NCBI RefSeq assembly: GCF_007655135.1
Contig: NC_045128.1
Span: forward strand, 4,340,001 to 4,404,000
Origin: Punica granatum
Lineage: Eukaryota; Streptophyta; Magnoliopsida; Myrtales; Lythraceae
DNA: 64,000 nucleotides
Reading direction: 5' to 3'
Each line of letters opens with the position of its first letter. The first letter of the stretch is position 1. The notes beneath the pieces were generated by a model, which had not been told where the DNA came from, did not search any database, and worked only from the letters and a program-made list of their open reading frames with translations. The position numbers were made by a program, and so were the translations under genes. Shown here one piece after another: positions 1 to 11,905 of the stretch.

Positions 1-2057
1 CAAAAGGTGTTTCGATCTTTATAACAGTAGAGAATATAAGAGAAGGAAACTCAATAGGATTAAGCACTCGTTTGGTTTGATGTATGGAAATGGAAATCCT
101 AAGAGTTAATAAAGAGCGCAAGAGTCCCTAATAAGTGTCGAATCTGTAATTTTTTCGTTATCAGTGTGCCATTACACTATACTCTTTCTGATAAGCTCTT
201 GCTAATTTAATAGCAAGAGCTTTATGATATCTTAAATAAATTATAGTAAAATACACGTTTTAAGGAAACTTATAAACGCTACCTACAACAAATCTCTACT
301 GATACTCGATGGTCATAGAAGGGAATGATCTTCAATATAATCATTGCATTTGGTAACGAATTTAAGTTTAATTTAATTTGATTTGAGAAGATGAAGGCAA
401 AAGTAATTGGAAAAAGAATGTGAGGGAATTTAAAGAAGAAAATAAAAAAGTAATGATTGTGTTATTGAATTGAGGGAAAAATGTTGAATAGTTAAGAGAA
501 TTTAGTATTAAAAAATTAATTATAATAATAGATAAGAAAAAGTATGATAGAAAATTTGAAGAAAAAGATATAAAAGTAGCTATTAGTTAGTAAGGTTAAA
601 AAAAATGAAAAAACTAATCCTTGTTTTCCCATAATTTTATTACGTGTTTTAAGCAAACATCAGCACATCCACCGACACATCAACGGCACAAAGACACATT
701 TACAAAGTGACCGCATTATGAGTGTCTTTTCGTTATTGTAATGAATGATTAAGTACTTTGATTTTGAAAGTCAATGGAGATCGTGTCTGCTTACATGGGC
801 AAATCTTGGGGAGCACCCACTGAGACTTTCATGTTCTAATAAGATTAGTTTCATGTCTGATCTTGAACTTGAAGCGCACGGCACTCCAGATTTTCTAGAG
901 TTTGATTGGCCATCGATCGAGTAACGGCTTCCGTGTTAACAGAATATTCGCGCGTGCGTGACCGTCTATCACAACGTGTGAGAGGCAAGCCCAGGAGAAC
1001 CCAATAAGAGGAGCGCTTCGAGATGTCAAAAACCATTTAATATAAACTTAAAACACGAGTAATATGTTCCACCTCTTTGTTGAAAGCAACAAGGTCTATT
1101 TGAAAAGCACAATAATCAATGGATATGGTTTGTTTGACGTGATCTGTTCTTTTTAAACGGACCAGCCTCGCACTACAGTCTCGAATTAGTGCCTCTGATT
1201 AGAGGAAGGGAAGGTAGAGCAGCTTTTCCTGTCTGAATAATATGAGGGAAATTATTTGCAGGATGATGTAATTATAAATCTGACATAGCTACTGCTGCTT
1301 GATTCAGTTGGCACATAGCAACTCTAACTACCTGTTTGAAAGAGAGAGCCCTACTGATGACAAAACTACAGGTACAACAGAGATAATTTATATTAGTTAA
1401 TGATTAATAGAGTAATCACGTACCAACGGTAGATCAATTTTGCCCCGAATAAACAAAAGATTCATAGATATTTCCACTCTGCATATCAAATTGGAAAGAG
1501 CAATGCCTTGTTACAATGAAACCGATATTTACTCCTTACAGTAATACAGACCCCAGGGGCACGTCCAGCGAAGATTGCCAAATCTCAGGGCCATAGTAAT
1601 GAGCATTTAGAAAACAAACTTGAGTCATGATCTCCAATAGGGCGTACGAGGGGAGAAGAGGAGGACATACTTAAAGGCACAAATGAAGTCTCTCCAAGTA
1701 TCACAATCAAGGAATTCAGCAGTTAAATTATGCAAATCTAAGACTTTACCACAGCAAACTTCCCTGCAGGTAACAGACACATATATATATTTGTATCACG
1801 TCGTCCTCCCATCAACGATATTATACATATCACAACATAAGCCTTGAGACCTGGCTCCAGCAAATCAAGCGATGCCCAACAATAATATAAAGCCCCCTTC
1901 TAGAAACTGCTAACCTTCGACCGCTTCTGTCAGTCAAATCGATAAACTAACCAAAGCAAAGCCCTCTGGTGCTTCTTCTGTAAGTACCTAACAGAACATC
2001 ATCCCTGAGCTGCCCAACATTCCGAATGGCTTTTCTTCTTCATCTTCTTTTCATGAA
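1..2057. other. Flank between array units, no gene seen
   Basis: This stretch corresponds to the 3' flank of the ROP remnant and the 3' flank of a preceding RLP. It holds the MITE-like block at 347-605. Otherwise I see only moderately AT-rich sequence that is conserved in copies B and C. The conservation reflects recent duplication and is no evidence of function. Short open frames here do not resemble known proteins. Confidence 0.6.
347..605. mobile_element. AT-rich MITE-like element, shared by all copies
   Basis: This block begins near a GCATTTGGTAACGAA motif and is rich in A and G on the plus strand. It recurs in copies B (about 12869-13145) and C (about 21160-21440), so it predates the triplication. 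The reverse complement of the element at 3465-3762 belongs to the same family: both share the core AAGTAATGATTGTGTT and GTTGAAT motifs. No target-site duplication was established, so the ends are approximate. Confidence 0.5.
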
Positions 2058-2743
2058 TCATAGAATGGAGCAGCCGCCATGGGACTTTCTCTTCTTTCTC
2101 TACCTCTGCTTAGGGGGCTGCAGAACCACCTTAATGGCTGCGTCAAATACAGCTTTCACGTTCTGTATTCATAACAAACGGAAGTTTGATGTCAGTGAGG
2201 ACGACAGTAACAAGTTCCTTCTTTCAAAGTTTGTGCATAGCTATAGAATCTGGCTCGGCCTGACTAGTCCAGTTTTCACAAAAAAACCAGATAGGCAAAT
2301 GGATCCAGCAGATTGTCCAGTTCAGCTGGTTTCACGTCCTGATTGCAAGATCCATTTTCCATAGTTAAAGCAACTTTAAGGACCGGTCCAGTTATCAAAA
2401 CCATAGCTTTTGAGTGATGAGAAACAGTGGGTGGACCTGTTGCGTCTATATAAGCAGCTGCCCCGATCAGCTTCTTCAGTTCCTCCCCCTGTCAAAAGAA
2501 CTCACAAGATTATATATCGTTCTATCAGCCCTGTCATGAATCCAAAAATGCTTATGCGCGCATGTACATGACGGTTATGAACAGAAAGCAAAACCAGCGA
2601 GGAAGGTGAACACCTCACCGGAGCTGTGGAGATTGGAACAGCCCCTGGGTGGTCTAAGATCTGCAACAAGTAAGACCACATGGGGTCAAGAAAAATCAAA
2701 CCAGATTTCTGGCTCCAAGAATATGTCCAATTGGTAACATCAC

Positions 2744-2941
2744 GCTTCGTTTGGTTTAGCAGTTAAAATCACAAAAATTTTAACTATAACTTTAACTCAA
2801 CACACTACACAATAAAAATATACATTTTCCAAGTAAAAAATTTTAATTTTAATTTTAACTTTAACTCAACACACTACACAATCATTTGTCCTTTTCCACT
2901 ATCAATATCAAAGTTACTTTGACGCTAAAACCAAACGCACC
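2744..2941. mobile_element. MITE inserted in intron of ROP remnant A
   Basis: In copies B and C this intron continues with an A-rich tract and a short unique stretch. In copy A that stretch is replaced by about 198 bp bounded by imperfect terminal inverted repeats: GCTTCGTTTGGTTTAGC at the left and the reverse complement of GGTGCGTTTGGTTTTAGC at the right. Inside, the motif TTTAACTCAACACACTACACAA occurs in part twice. The same motif, reversed, lies in the insertion that interrupts RLP-B. The family assignment (PIF/Harbinger-like or another class) is open, because the target-site duplication is unclear. Confidence 0.7.
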
Positions 2942-3464
2942 ATTATTGTTTTCGGTAGCTTTATCTAAGATTAATAGTAGTGGCATAATAATAATTTATC
3001 ATTATTATTAGTATTATTCTTTTTAATAAGAGCCCCCATATGGACCCAACTTGGGCCCGAAGGGCTAGCATGGGCATCCTTACGAAGCTCATGCGGATGA
3101 CACGCCACGTGAAACTTGAGGCCAGGAAGTCGAACGTGAGAGCTTTCGCCATGCTTGCTTTTGTTCACAACCTTGACCAATTCATTAGGTCAGAGCAAAT
3201 GTTAAGCTGCAGAGGGAAAAGACTGATGGACCAATTAACCAATGTTTTAAAGAGGACAATTTCAGTAGCAAATGACCAGTCGAGATTAGCTGGCTAAAAA
3301 ATCGTGTAGGCAGTATAGAAGAGATGCTAGTACAAGCATCCAACATAGCATACATTGAAATGACTTTGTCATCGAATCATGCACAAATTGCCCGTATGAA
3401 ATTCAAGGCGAATTACAGCCTTAGGGCTCGCTCTCATAAAGAAATTAACATGACAAGAGAACAA

Positions 3465-3762
3465 CGTAAGCCAATTCGGTTTTAAAATTTTTTTTTAACT
3501 CTACTCCACTCTAATTCTACTTATCTTCAATTCAACAACGTAATTATTACTTTTTCCTTTTTCTTCAATTTTTTAACAATTTAATTCAATTTTTAATATT
3601 AAATTATCTCGGTTATTCATTACTTTTTTTACAACTCAACAACACAATCATTACTTTATATTTTCATACTTTTTCTCATAATTCAACAATACAATCATTA
3701 TAAACTAATTAAAACGAAAACTCTACTCTAATCAATTCTAAAACCAAATACAACCTTTTGTA
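3465..3762. mobile_element. AT-rich MITE specific to copy A
   Basis: Copies B and C read straight from the AACATGACAAGAGAA context into the ROP intron 4 sequence ending TTGTAGACGCTAACC. Copy A instead carries about 300 extra bases, starting near CCAATTCGGTTTTAAAA and ending near CTAAAACCAAATACAACC, which look like degenerate terminal inverted repeats. The body matches the family of the 347-605 block in the opposite orientation. It inserted after the copies separated, or was lost from B and C. Confidence 0.65.
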
Positions 3763-4096
3763 GACGCTAACCGAGCTTTGTCCCAACAGGTATAATTGGA
3801 ACCAGGTGCATAACGTCGCAGCTCAGGAATCCACTACACATTCAAAACAGAAAACCCTAATCACAACAATGATCGGGCAAATCATTCCAAAGAGAGGATT
3901 TAATTGAGACCAGCCTTTTTGGCCACATTCTCATAGCTGGCCATGCTGATGAGGGAAAAGGCAAGCAGGAAGACATCAGCTCCACGATAGCTCAGAGGTC
4001 TCAACCTATTGTATTCTTCCTGCCCTGCTCAGTTAAAGATTCCATTATTAACGTCAAAATGATTCTTGATAAGTAAAAGGCACAGGAATAGATTCA

Positions 4097-4756
<660 letters not shown>

Positions 4757-4769
4757 TGAAAATAAAAAG

Positions 4770-5116
4770 ACAACTCTTAATTGAGATTCAAGTGGTAAGG
4801 GATTCGATGGACCCTATAGATTCAATCAACAATAGGTTTTCCAATGAAAACCGTTTCTCCTATTTTTTGTGATGAATTGTTACATGCGGATTTTCTTCAC
4901 TATGTTTAACAAGAATAAATGGTAGGTTCTCGAATAAAGATCGTTTCTCTTTTTTTTTGGTTGAATTTTCACATCCGAATTGTCTCTATTGTGTTTGAAG
5001 CTCCACAAGTCATGCTTCAAATTCAAGCGATGACTAATTCGATGGACCATATAGATGTTACCCTACAATGAGATGACGCCGTACCTACATAAGAACAATT
5101 TATACAAGAGATGATC

Positions 5117-5149
<33 letters not shown>

Positions 5150-5968
5150 TCTTAGGAGTTCTTGTCAACAACTTTAATTCTTATTAGGATTTTTGTTCGA
5201 TATCGATAAGTATATCACACGGAGAAAATATAGTATGACCAATTACTTATCAATTCTTTTTTATTATTTTATCCATAATAATTATTTTTATAGAAATATT
5301 GCATGTTTATTTATTAAGAATCCGAAAATCTCTTATTTTAATATTTAACTGTTTCTTAAATAATTTTCTAACGATAATAAGATACTACATAAATATATTG
5401 AAATATTAATGTTTGATATTTTGAATTGATGATCATTTTATCTTATTGGATATTGTATAGTTTTAAAAAATTTTATTTTGCGCTAGACATCATATCCAAG
5501 AAATCGAGATTCGATACGTATGAAGTTAAAAATATATACAATTTCGAATATACACTATTCATTAAATATTGAATAAAAATAGATATTATTTCTTATGATT
5601 TTATTTTTATAATCTATAATAATAATTATATATATATATATATATCCAACTTCAAGTTATAAAATATTATGAATAGATCTTATTTTCCTAAGTTGATTTC
5701 TTAAATTTTGTTTCTTCTTTCTTCCAATCCAAATATATATTTTCTAATTGTTTTGCTTTTCTAAAATAACCATAAAAAGTCGTAGACAGTAACCAGCCTA
5801 TATTGAACTTATCTATTGTCACTTTGGTGAAATAAAAGTAATACTTCCTAACACAAACTAAATTGTGACAATGTAATATGATTACTATCAATATAATATT
5901 ATCGCATAATCATTTCAATGGAGAAAATTAGAAACATTTCCAGCGCAATGCCAAGCTTTTCATCTAGT
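4770..5968 (+). repeat. 1.2-kb direct repeat, left copy
   Basis: Starting near GAGATTCAAGTGGTAAGGG, this segment matches 6548-7704 in the same order and orientation over about 1.2 kb, including the shared GATATCGATAA and GCGCTAGACATCATATCC motifs and a Helitron copy at the right end. The copies differ by many substitutions and by AT microsatellite length, so the duplication is not recent. An (AT)n tract lies at about 5120-5149. Confidence 0.75.
5504..5968 (+). mobile_element. Non-autonomous Helitron, copy A2
   Basis: This is the same family as 16293-16745. It begins TCGAGATTCGATACG after AAA and ends CTAGT at 5964-5968. The hairpin region (CAGCGCAATGCCAAG) has decayed, and an (AT)n expansion near 5629-5645 adds length. 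It lies inside the left copy of the 1.2-kb direct repeat. Confidence 0.65.
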
Positions 5969-6547
5969 ATATATGAAAATAAAGCCCGAGCTGAATTTTC
6001 ATGCCGCCACATCATAAAAAAAAAACGAACTATCTCACATTGCCACATCATCGATTTACATTAAGGAAATTATTATATTCTTATAAAGGAAGGAAATATT
6101 CTTATATAAATTGTTTTAAAATTGATTAATCAATTATGTAATAATATTATATATAAATTATTAATTATGTAATAATAGTATATATAAATTATATGTATAT
6201 AGCTCAATGAAATATATACATTATATATCCATCGCCCAATATTCATTGCCCATATATAGATTATTTACAATGGAATATATTCTAATAAGAGCATCACAAT
6301 AATTTACGATATAAATTATATAGTCTATACTTATTAATGTGGTATTATAAATATTATATCCCCTTTTATTAAATTTAGGCATATCTTTTCAATTGAGTAT
6401 GAATATATGTTTTATAATACTCGAGTTTTTGGATAAATAACAAACGGTAATTTCTCGAATTAAGGTCGTTTCTCATCTCTTTTCTTTTTTCTCTCCAATA
6501 CTTTTTTTTTTATGAATTATCACATGCAGATTTTCTCCTCTGTGATC

Positions 6548-7388
6548 TCCAATTCCTAATCGAGATTCAAGTGGTAAGGGATTCGATGGACCTACAGATT
6601 CAATCAATAGTAGGTTCTCGAATAAAGGTCGTTTCTCCTATTTTTTGCGATGGATTATTACATGTAGATTTTCTCCACTATATTTAATAAGAATTAATGG
6701 TAGGTTGTCGAATGAAGATCGTTTCTCCTTTTTTTTATTTTTGATGAATTCTCACATGAGAATTTTCTCCATTGTGTTGTTTGAAGCTCCCCAAGTCACG
6801 CTTCAAATTCAAGTGCTGACGAATTTGATGGACCCTATAGATGCTACCCTACAATGAGATGACGTCTTACCTACATAAGAACAATTTATATAAGAGATGA
6901 TCCAATTTTTTATGTATATTTCTTAGGAGTTTTGGACAATGACTTTAATTCTTATTAGGATTTTTGTTCGATATCGATAACTCTATCACATGGAGAAAAT
7001 ATCGCATGAACAACACATATTTTTTATTTTTTATTATTTTTTTCAAAATGATAAGTTTTATAGAAATATTGCATTTTTACTTATTAAGAATCCAAATATT
7101 CTTTATTTTAATATTTAACTGTTTCGCAAATAATTTTCTAACAATAATGAGATGTTTCATAAATATATTGAAATATTAATATTTGATATTTTGAATTGAT
7201 GATTATTTTATCATATTGGATATTTTGAAAATTTTTATTTTGCGCTAGACATCATATCCAAAAAATCGAGATTTGATACGTATGAAGTTAAAAATATATA
7301 CAATTCCGAATATACACTATCCATTAAATATTGAATAAAAACAGATATTATTTTTTATGATTTTATTTTTTATAATCTATAGTAATCA

Positions 7389-7421
<33 letters not shown>

Positions 7422-7704
7422 CCAACTTTAAGTTATAAAATATTATGAATATGTCTTATTTTCCATAGCTGATTTCTTAAATTTTGCTTCTTCTTTTTTC
7501 CAATTGAAATATATACTTTCCAACTGTTTTGCTTTTCTAAAATAGCCATACAAGGTAGTGGAGCGACAATCAACCTATATTAAACTTATTTGTTGTCACT
7601 GTGGCGGAATAAAAATAGTACTCTCCAACACAAACTAAATTATGAGTGTCGATATAATATTATCACATAATCATTTTAATTGAAAAAAATTGGAAACATC
7701 TAGT
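6548..7704 (+). repeat. 1.2-kb direct repeat, right copy
   Basis: This is the partner of 4770-5968. The 580 bases between the copies are extremely AT-rich and contain no gene that I can support. The short open frames at 6645-6857 and 6964-7179 are AT-driven and have no recognisable domain. Confidence 0.72.
7266..7704 (+). mobile_element. Non-autonomous Helitron, copy A3 (hairpin deleted)
   Basis: It starts TCGAGATTTGATACG and ends CTAGT at 7700-7704. The GC-rich hairpin that normally precedes the 3' end in this family is missing, so this copy is probably unable to move. An (AT)n tract at about 7389-7412 is expanded. Confidence 0.6.
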
Positions 7705-7726
7705 TGAAATTAATCAGACAACTCTT

Positions 7727-8060
7727 GGCACAAAATTGCCTGAAGAATGGAAAATTGAAGAGAGGACTGGAGGAAAGTTAGCGGAATTTCGAGGAAGGAG
7801 CAGTTTCGGGTGGATGACCGAATGCCGTGTCGTATGGACCCCGACGTTTCAACCTATTGTAGTCTTCCTGCCCTACTCCATTAAAGATTTCAATATTAAC
7901 GTCAAGATGATTCTTGATAAGTAAAAGGCGCAGGAATAGATTCAGATTAACAACCCCCCGGAAGTGTCCCACAAGCCCAAATTTACAGTGCTGCCATCAA
8001 CAAATACATTTGCACTGAAATTGTCAAACACAGTTGGCACATAGTCCTGTTCAGACATAC
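7727..8060. pseudogene. Chimeric fragment: RLP leader joined to ROP exons 3 and 2
   Basis: Bases 7727-7852 match the 5' leader of the RLP genes (compare 8629-8740 and 16770-16850). At TCAA (7849-7852) the sequence switches to the ROP gene, minus strand: the first part of exon 3 (7852-7882), the following intron and exon 2 (about 7972-8059). The four switch-point bases are common to both parents. The fragment cannot encode either protein. Confidence 0.8.
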
Positions 8061-8151
8061 AGAGAAGAGGCCAGGGGTCATCAGTATTATGAACATCATA
8101 GCAAATTAAAGAGCAATTAAGATGTCGAACTTTAAATATAAAACAGTTAAA

Positions 8152-8604
8152 TCCAGATTTGATGCTATGAGGTTATATACCATTCCGAATATACACTATT
8201 CATTAAATATTGAATATAAATGGATATTATTTCTTATGATTTTATTTTTATAATCTATAATAATCATATATAAATATATATCCAACTTCAAATTATAAAA
8301 TATTATGAATAGGTCTTATTTTCTTAAGTTGATTTCTTAAATTATGTTTCTTCTTTTTTCCATTTCAAATACATATTTTCCAACTGTTTTGCTTTCCTAA
8401 AATAACCATACATGGTTGTGGAGGGGCAATCGGCTTACATTAAATTTATTTGTTGTTATTTTGATAGAATAAAAATAATACTCTCAAACACAAACTAAAT
8501 TATGACAATATAGTATGATTACTATCAATATATTGTTATCACATAATCATTTTAAATGAAAAATTAGAAACATTTCACTCGTAATGCGTAGATTTTCATC
8601 TAAC
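8152..8604 (+). mobile_element. Non-autonomous Helitron, copy A4 upstream of RLP-A
   Basis: It begins TCCAGATTTGATGC and extends to about 8604, where the expected CTAGT reads CTAAC. It occupies the same place relative to RLP-A as the 16293-16745 element does relative to RLP-B, so it is the direct counterpart of that copy. The 3' hairpin is degenerate (CACTCGTAATGCGTAG). Confidence 0.75.
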
Positions 8605-8921
8605 TGAAGATAAAAAGACAACTTTTCGCCCAAAATTGCCGGAAGAATGGAAAAATTGAAGAGAGGAGGAAAGTTTGCGGAATTTTGAGGTTTCGGGAGG
8701 ATGCCCGACTCCCGTGTCGTCTGGACCCCGACGTTTCAAGATAAGTTCCGGAAGGATGCCATTAGTCATGTTGACTTGACTCCGTCGACTGACTAAATAC
8801 CCTAGTTGCGTCGACTTGACTACGTGGACTTGACTACATCCAGCAGCCAAGTTTATTGGATGATTATGGTGTGATAAGTGGCCATACAAGACATCTCCAC
8901 AATCGGTTCCGCATTGTGATC

Positions 8922-11905
8922 ATGGGAAGATATCGTCAAGTCCCGGGTTTCGTGATATTCGGTGCGGTGTTGCTCCTCATAGGCAGCTCATGGCGTTGTT
9001 CCTGTGGAAATTCAAGTGCACCGTTGTTGTGCAGACGAGAAGAAAGGGATGCGCTGCTCGAATTCAAGCAAAGTCTTGAGTCGAACTCATCAAATGGCTT
9101 CCTCCGCTCCTGGGAAGGAGAAGATTGCTGCGTCTGGGAAGGATTGAGCTGCGATAGAGCCACCGGACACGTCATCAGGCTCGAAATACTTCCCCAGGTA
9201 ACAATAACCGAAAACGACCCTTTTTCATATGAAAAATGGGAGTCTCTTCAATTATCAGATCCAGTAGTCTACGCCTCAGAGCTGAGCCCTTCCCTCCTAA
9301 GGCTGAGGTACCTGAACCACCTCGACCTCAGCGGCCTTCGCATAAATGGCAGCACTCTTATCCCTGCATTCATAGGTTCGATGAAGCATCTCAGTTACCT
9401 GAACCTCTCGAACGTTGGTTTTCAAGGAGTGGTTCCTCCCCACCTGGGAAATCTCACCAACTTAGAGGTCCTCGATCACCAAGCCTTGGATTATTACTCT
9501 CCCTATGATTTATTCCTGGCCGATTCCCACTGGATTTCTCGTCTCGTGGCCTTAAAGTACCTCGACTTGACTGGTGTACCTCCTGTAAATGCACAGGATC
9601 TGATGCAGGTACTCAACACGCTTCCTTCCCTATCGCACTTTGCATTGAGCCGTTGTTTTGCGCCCGGCGATTTTAGTATATCCCCTGGTCTCTTCAACTC
9701 TAGCTTTCTCGCCAGACTCCAATACCTCGACCTCTCAAGAAATAATCTTCAAGGCCCCATTCCTACGCTCTTGCGGAATATGACATCTATCAGACATCTT
9801 GATCTCTCCAATAACGATCTATACGGTTCCATTCCTATTTGGTTCAGTGATCTTAACGGCTTGGCTCATGTCGATCTTGAGGGTAATCAGCTTGACAGCA
9901 TTGAAGGAGGGTTCTCGTTTTTCATTAGAGGCAAATGCCGCCTGCGGTTCTTGAGTTTGGGAGACAACCTCCTTCAAGGGGAGATCGGAAGAAATTCCAG
10001 TGGAATCTGTGCATTTGGCCTCGAGCTCTGCGAGGAAATAGATATTCCGGCGAATTGCCAGACTGGTTAGGAACACTGAGTAGTTTGATGGAATTAAATC
10101 TCTATGGTAACAAGCTACAGGGGCCTATCCCAAGGTCGTTAGAGCGATTGTCGTCCTTACGACGGTTGGACCTGAGCAGTAATCGTTTCACGGGCATTAT
10201 TCCTGAGGGTTTGGGACAACTTTCAAGGCTCGAAATCTTGCATCTTTCTAGTAACTCATTGGAAGGCACAGTTTCCGAATTGCATTTCACGAATCTCTTG
10301 GGATTGAAGCACCTAGACATCAGCAATAACCATTTGACTGTCGAGTTGGACCCTGACTGGGCGCCTCCATTTCGACTCATTTCCATCATGATGGGATCTT
10401 GCAGATTCAAAACAAAATTCCCGCAGTGGATTAGATCACAAAAGGATGCCCATACACTAGATCTGTCCAATGCCTCCATTTCCGGGGAGATGCCGCAGTG
10501 GTTGGCAACTGACCTGAAATTGAGCACATTAGATCTATCCAATAACTTCATCTCAGGGAGAATTCCTAACTTCTCTTCAACAGTGGAGTCATTGGTTCTC
10601 TCCCACAACCGGATCTCAGGATTGATTCCACCAAGTATTGGTGAAAATCCGGAAATGGATAATTTGTATCTCAATGATAACCATCTGACTGGCCCAATAC
10701 CGGCTTCATTGTGTAAGTTAAGGTCTGTATCTTTTTTGGACCTTTCGAGAAACAACCTCTCAGGCTGGATCCCCAACTGTTTGGGGAATGCAACTTCACT
10801 GATTCTCATAAACTTTTCATCCAATAAACTGTCTGGAGTTATTCGGAGATCCATCGGACATCTTGACCTCAGGTCTTTACACCTGAACAACAATAGCCTC
10901 CATGGAGAAGTCCCAGATTCCTTTCGAAACCTTTGGCAATTGCAGATGTTGGATCTTGGAGAGAATAAGCTATCCGGAGATTTACCTGAATGGTTCGGGG
11001 GGGACGTTCAGTTATTACGAACCCTTAGACTTCGAGAGAATCATTTCATTGGAACTCTTCCTAGGCAATTGTGCTGATTGTCCCTAATGCAGCTTTTAGA
11101 CGTGGCAGTTAACAACCTGCATGGAACAATTCCACATTGCTTTGGCTCCCTGATTAGCATGTCTTCCTCGCCTGAACTGAATCATTCTCGTCCATCCGGT
11201 ATCCCTATCACCAATTGGGATGGAGAACCAGTGGCGGAGGTCATGAAAGGAAGAGAGCTTGAATACACCACAACCCTGAAGTTCATGTTCTCTCTGGACC
11301 TCTCAAGCAATAACTTTGTTGGGCTGATTCCACACGAGCTGACATCACTTACCGCATTGAACAGTTTGAATCTATCCCACAACCTTCTCTCAGGGAACAT
11401 CCCGGAAAAGATTGGGGACATGAAATGGCTGGAGTCGCTCGACTTCTCGGGGAACCAACTTTCAGGGGAAATTCCCCCAAGCATATCTCTTCTGACAATG
11501 TTAAGCCACCTAAACCTGTCGGACAACAATCTCGCAGGTAAAATTCCAAAGAGCAGTCAGCTAGATTCTCTTTATGTGTCCGATCATTCCATATATTCAG
11601 GCAATCCTTTACTATGCGGCGATCCACTTTTAAACAAGTGCCTAGGTCAGGAGGAGGCACCCACACCTCCAAAGATCCCGAGCAAGGAAAACATGGGTGG
11701 CTCAGATCCGTTGGATAAGGTGACATTTTATGGAGTTGTAATGCTCGGGTTCGCGACTGGATTCTGGGGAGCAATCGGGATTCTGGTATTCAAAAAGAGT
11801 TGGAGAGCTGCCTACTTTACATTCGCCGAAGAAATCGCAAACAAGATTTATGTGGCAGCATCATTGAAGGTGGCCAAACTGAAAACAAGAATGAGAGGAG
11901 AATGA
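8922..11905 (+). pseudogene. RLP-A: LRR receptor-like protein gene, broken
   Basis: This encodes a plant extracellular-LRR receptor-like protein without a kinase domain (EIX2/Cf class), a plasma-membrane immune-receptor family. I chose ATG 8922 because a hydrophobic signal peptide (VIFGAVLLLIGSS) follows it; an in-frame ATG lies at 8856. Next come the LRR N-cap (RREERDALLEFKQSL, then DCCVWEGLSCD), many 24-residue LRRs (LDLSxNNLxGxIP), an island, a last LRR block, an acidic spacer, one membrane helix (YGVVMLGFATGFWGAIGILVF) and a short basic tail with a YFTF motif. Compared with RLP-B it has a 7-base deletion near 10030-10036 (frameshift), loss of one 72-base LRR near 10069, and a TGA stop at 11075-11077 where RLP-B has TCA. 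It is uninterrupted by introns, as is usual in this class. Confidence 0.9.

Noticed and set aside
4780..4990. Possible tRNA-derived SINE from GTGGTAAGGGATTCGATGG
   Set aside because: It resembles Pol III boxes only loosely. No poly(A) tail or target duplication is visible, and the block is part of a longer 1.2-kb repeat.
6645..7179. Two small plus-strand frames (70 and 71 codons)
   Set aside because: They are Phe/Ile-rich, typical of AT-rich noncoding DNA, lie inside a duplicated repeat, and are not conserved in the sister copy at 4870-5400.
10102..10893. Minus-strand open frame of 263 codons in RLP-A
   Set aside because: LRR coding sequence often leaves long open antisense frames because of its repeated codon pattern. 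The translation has no domain.
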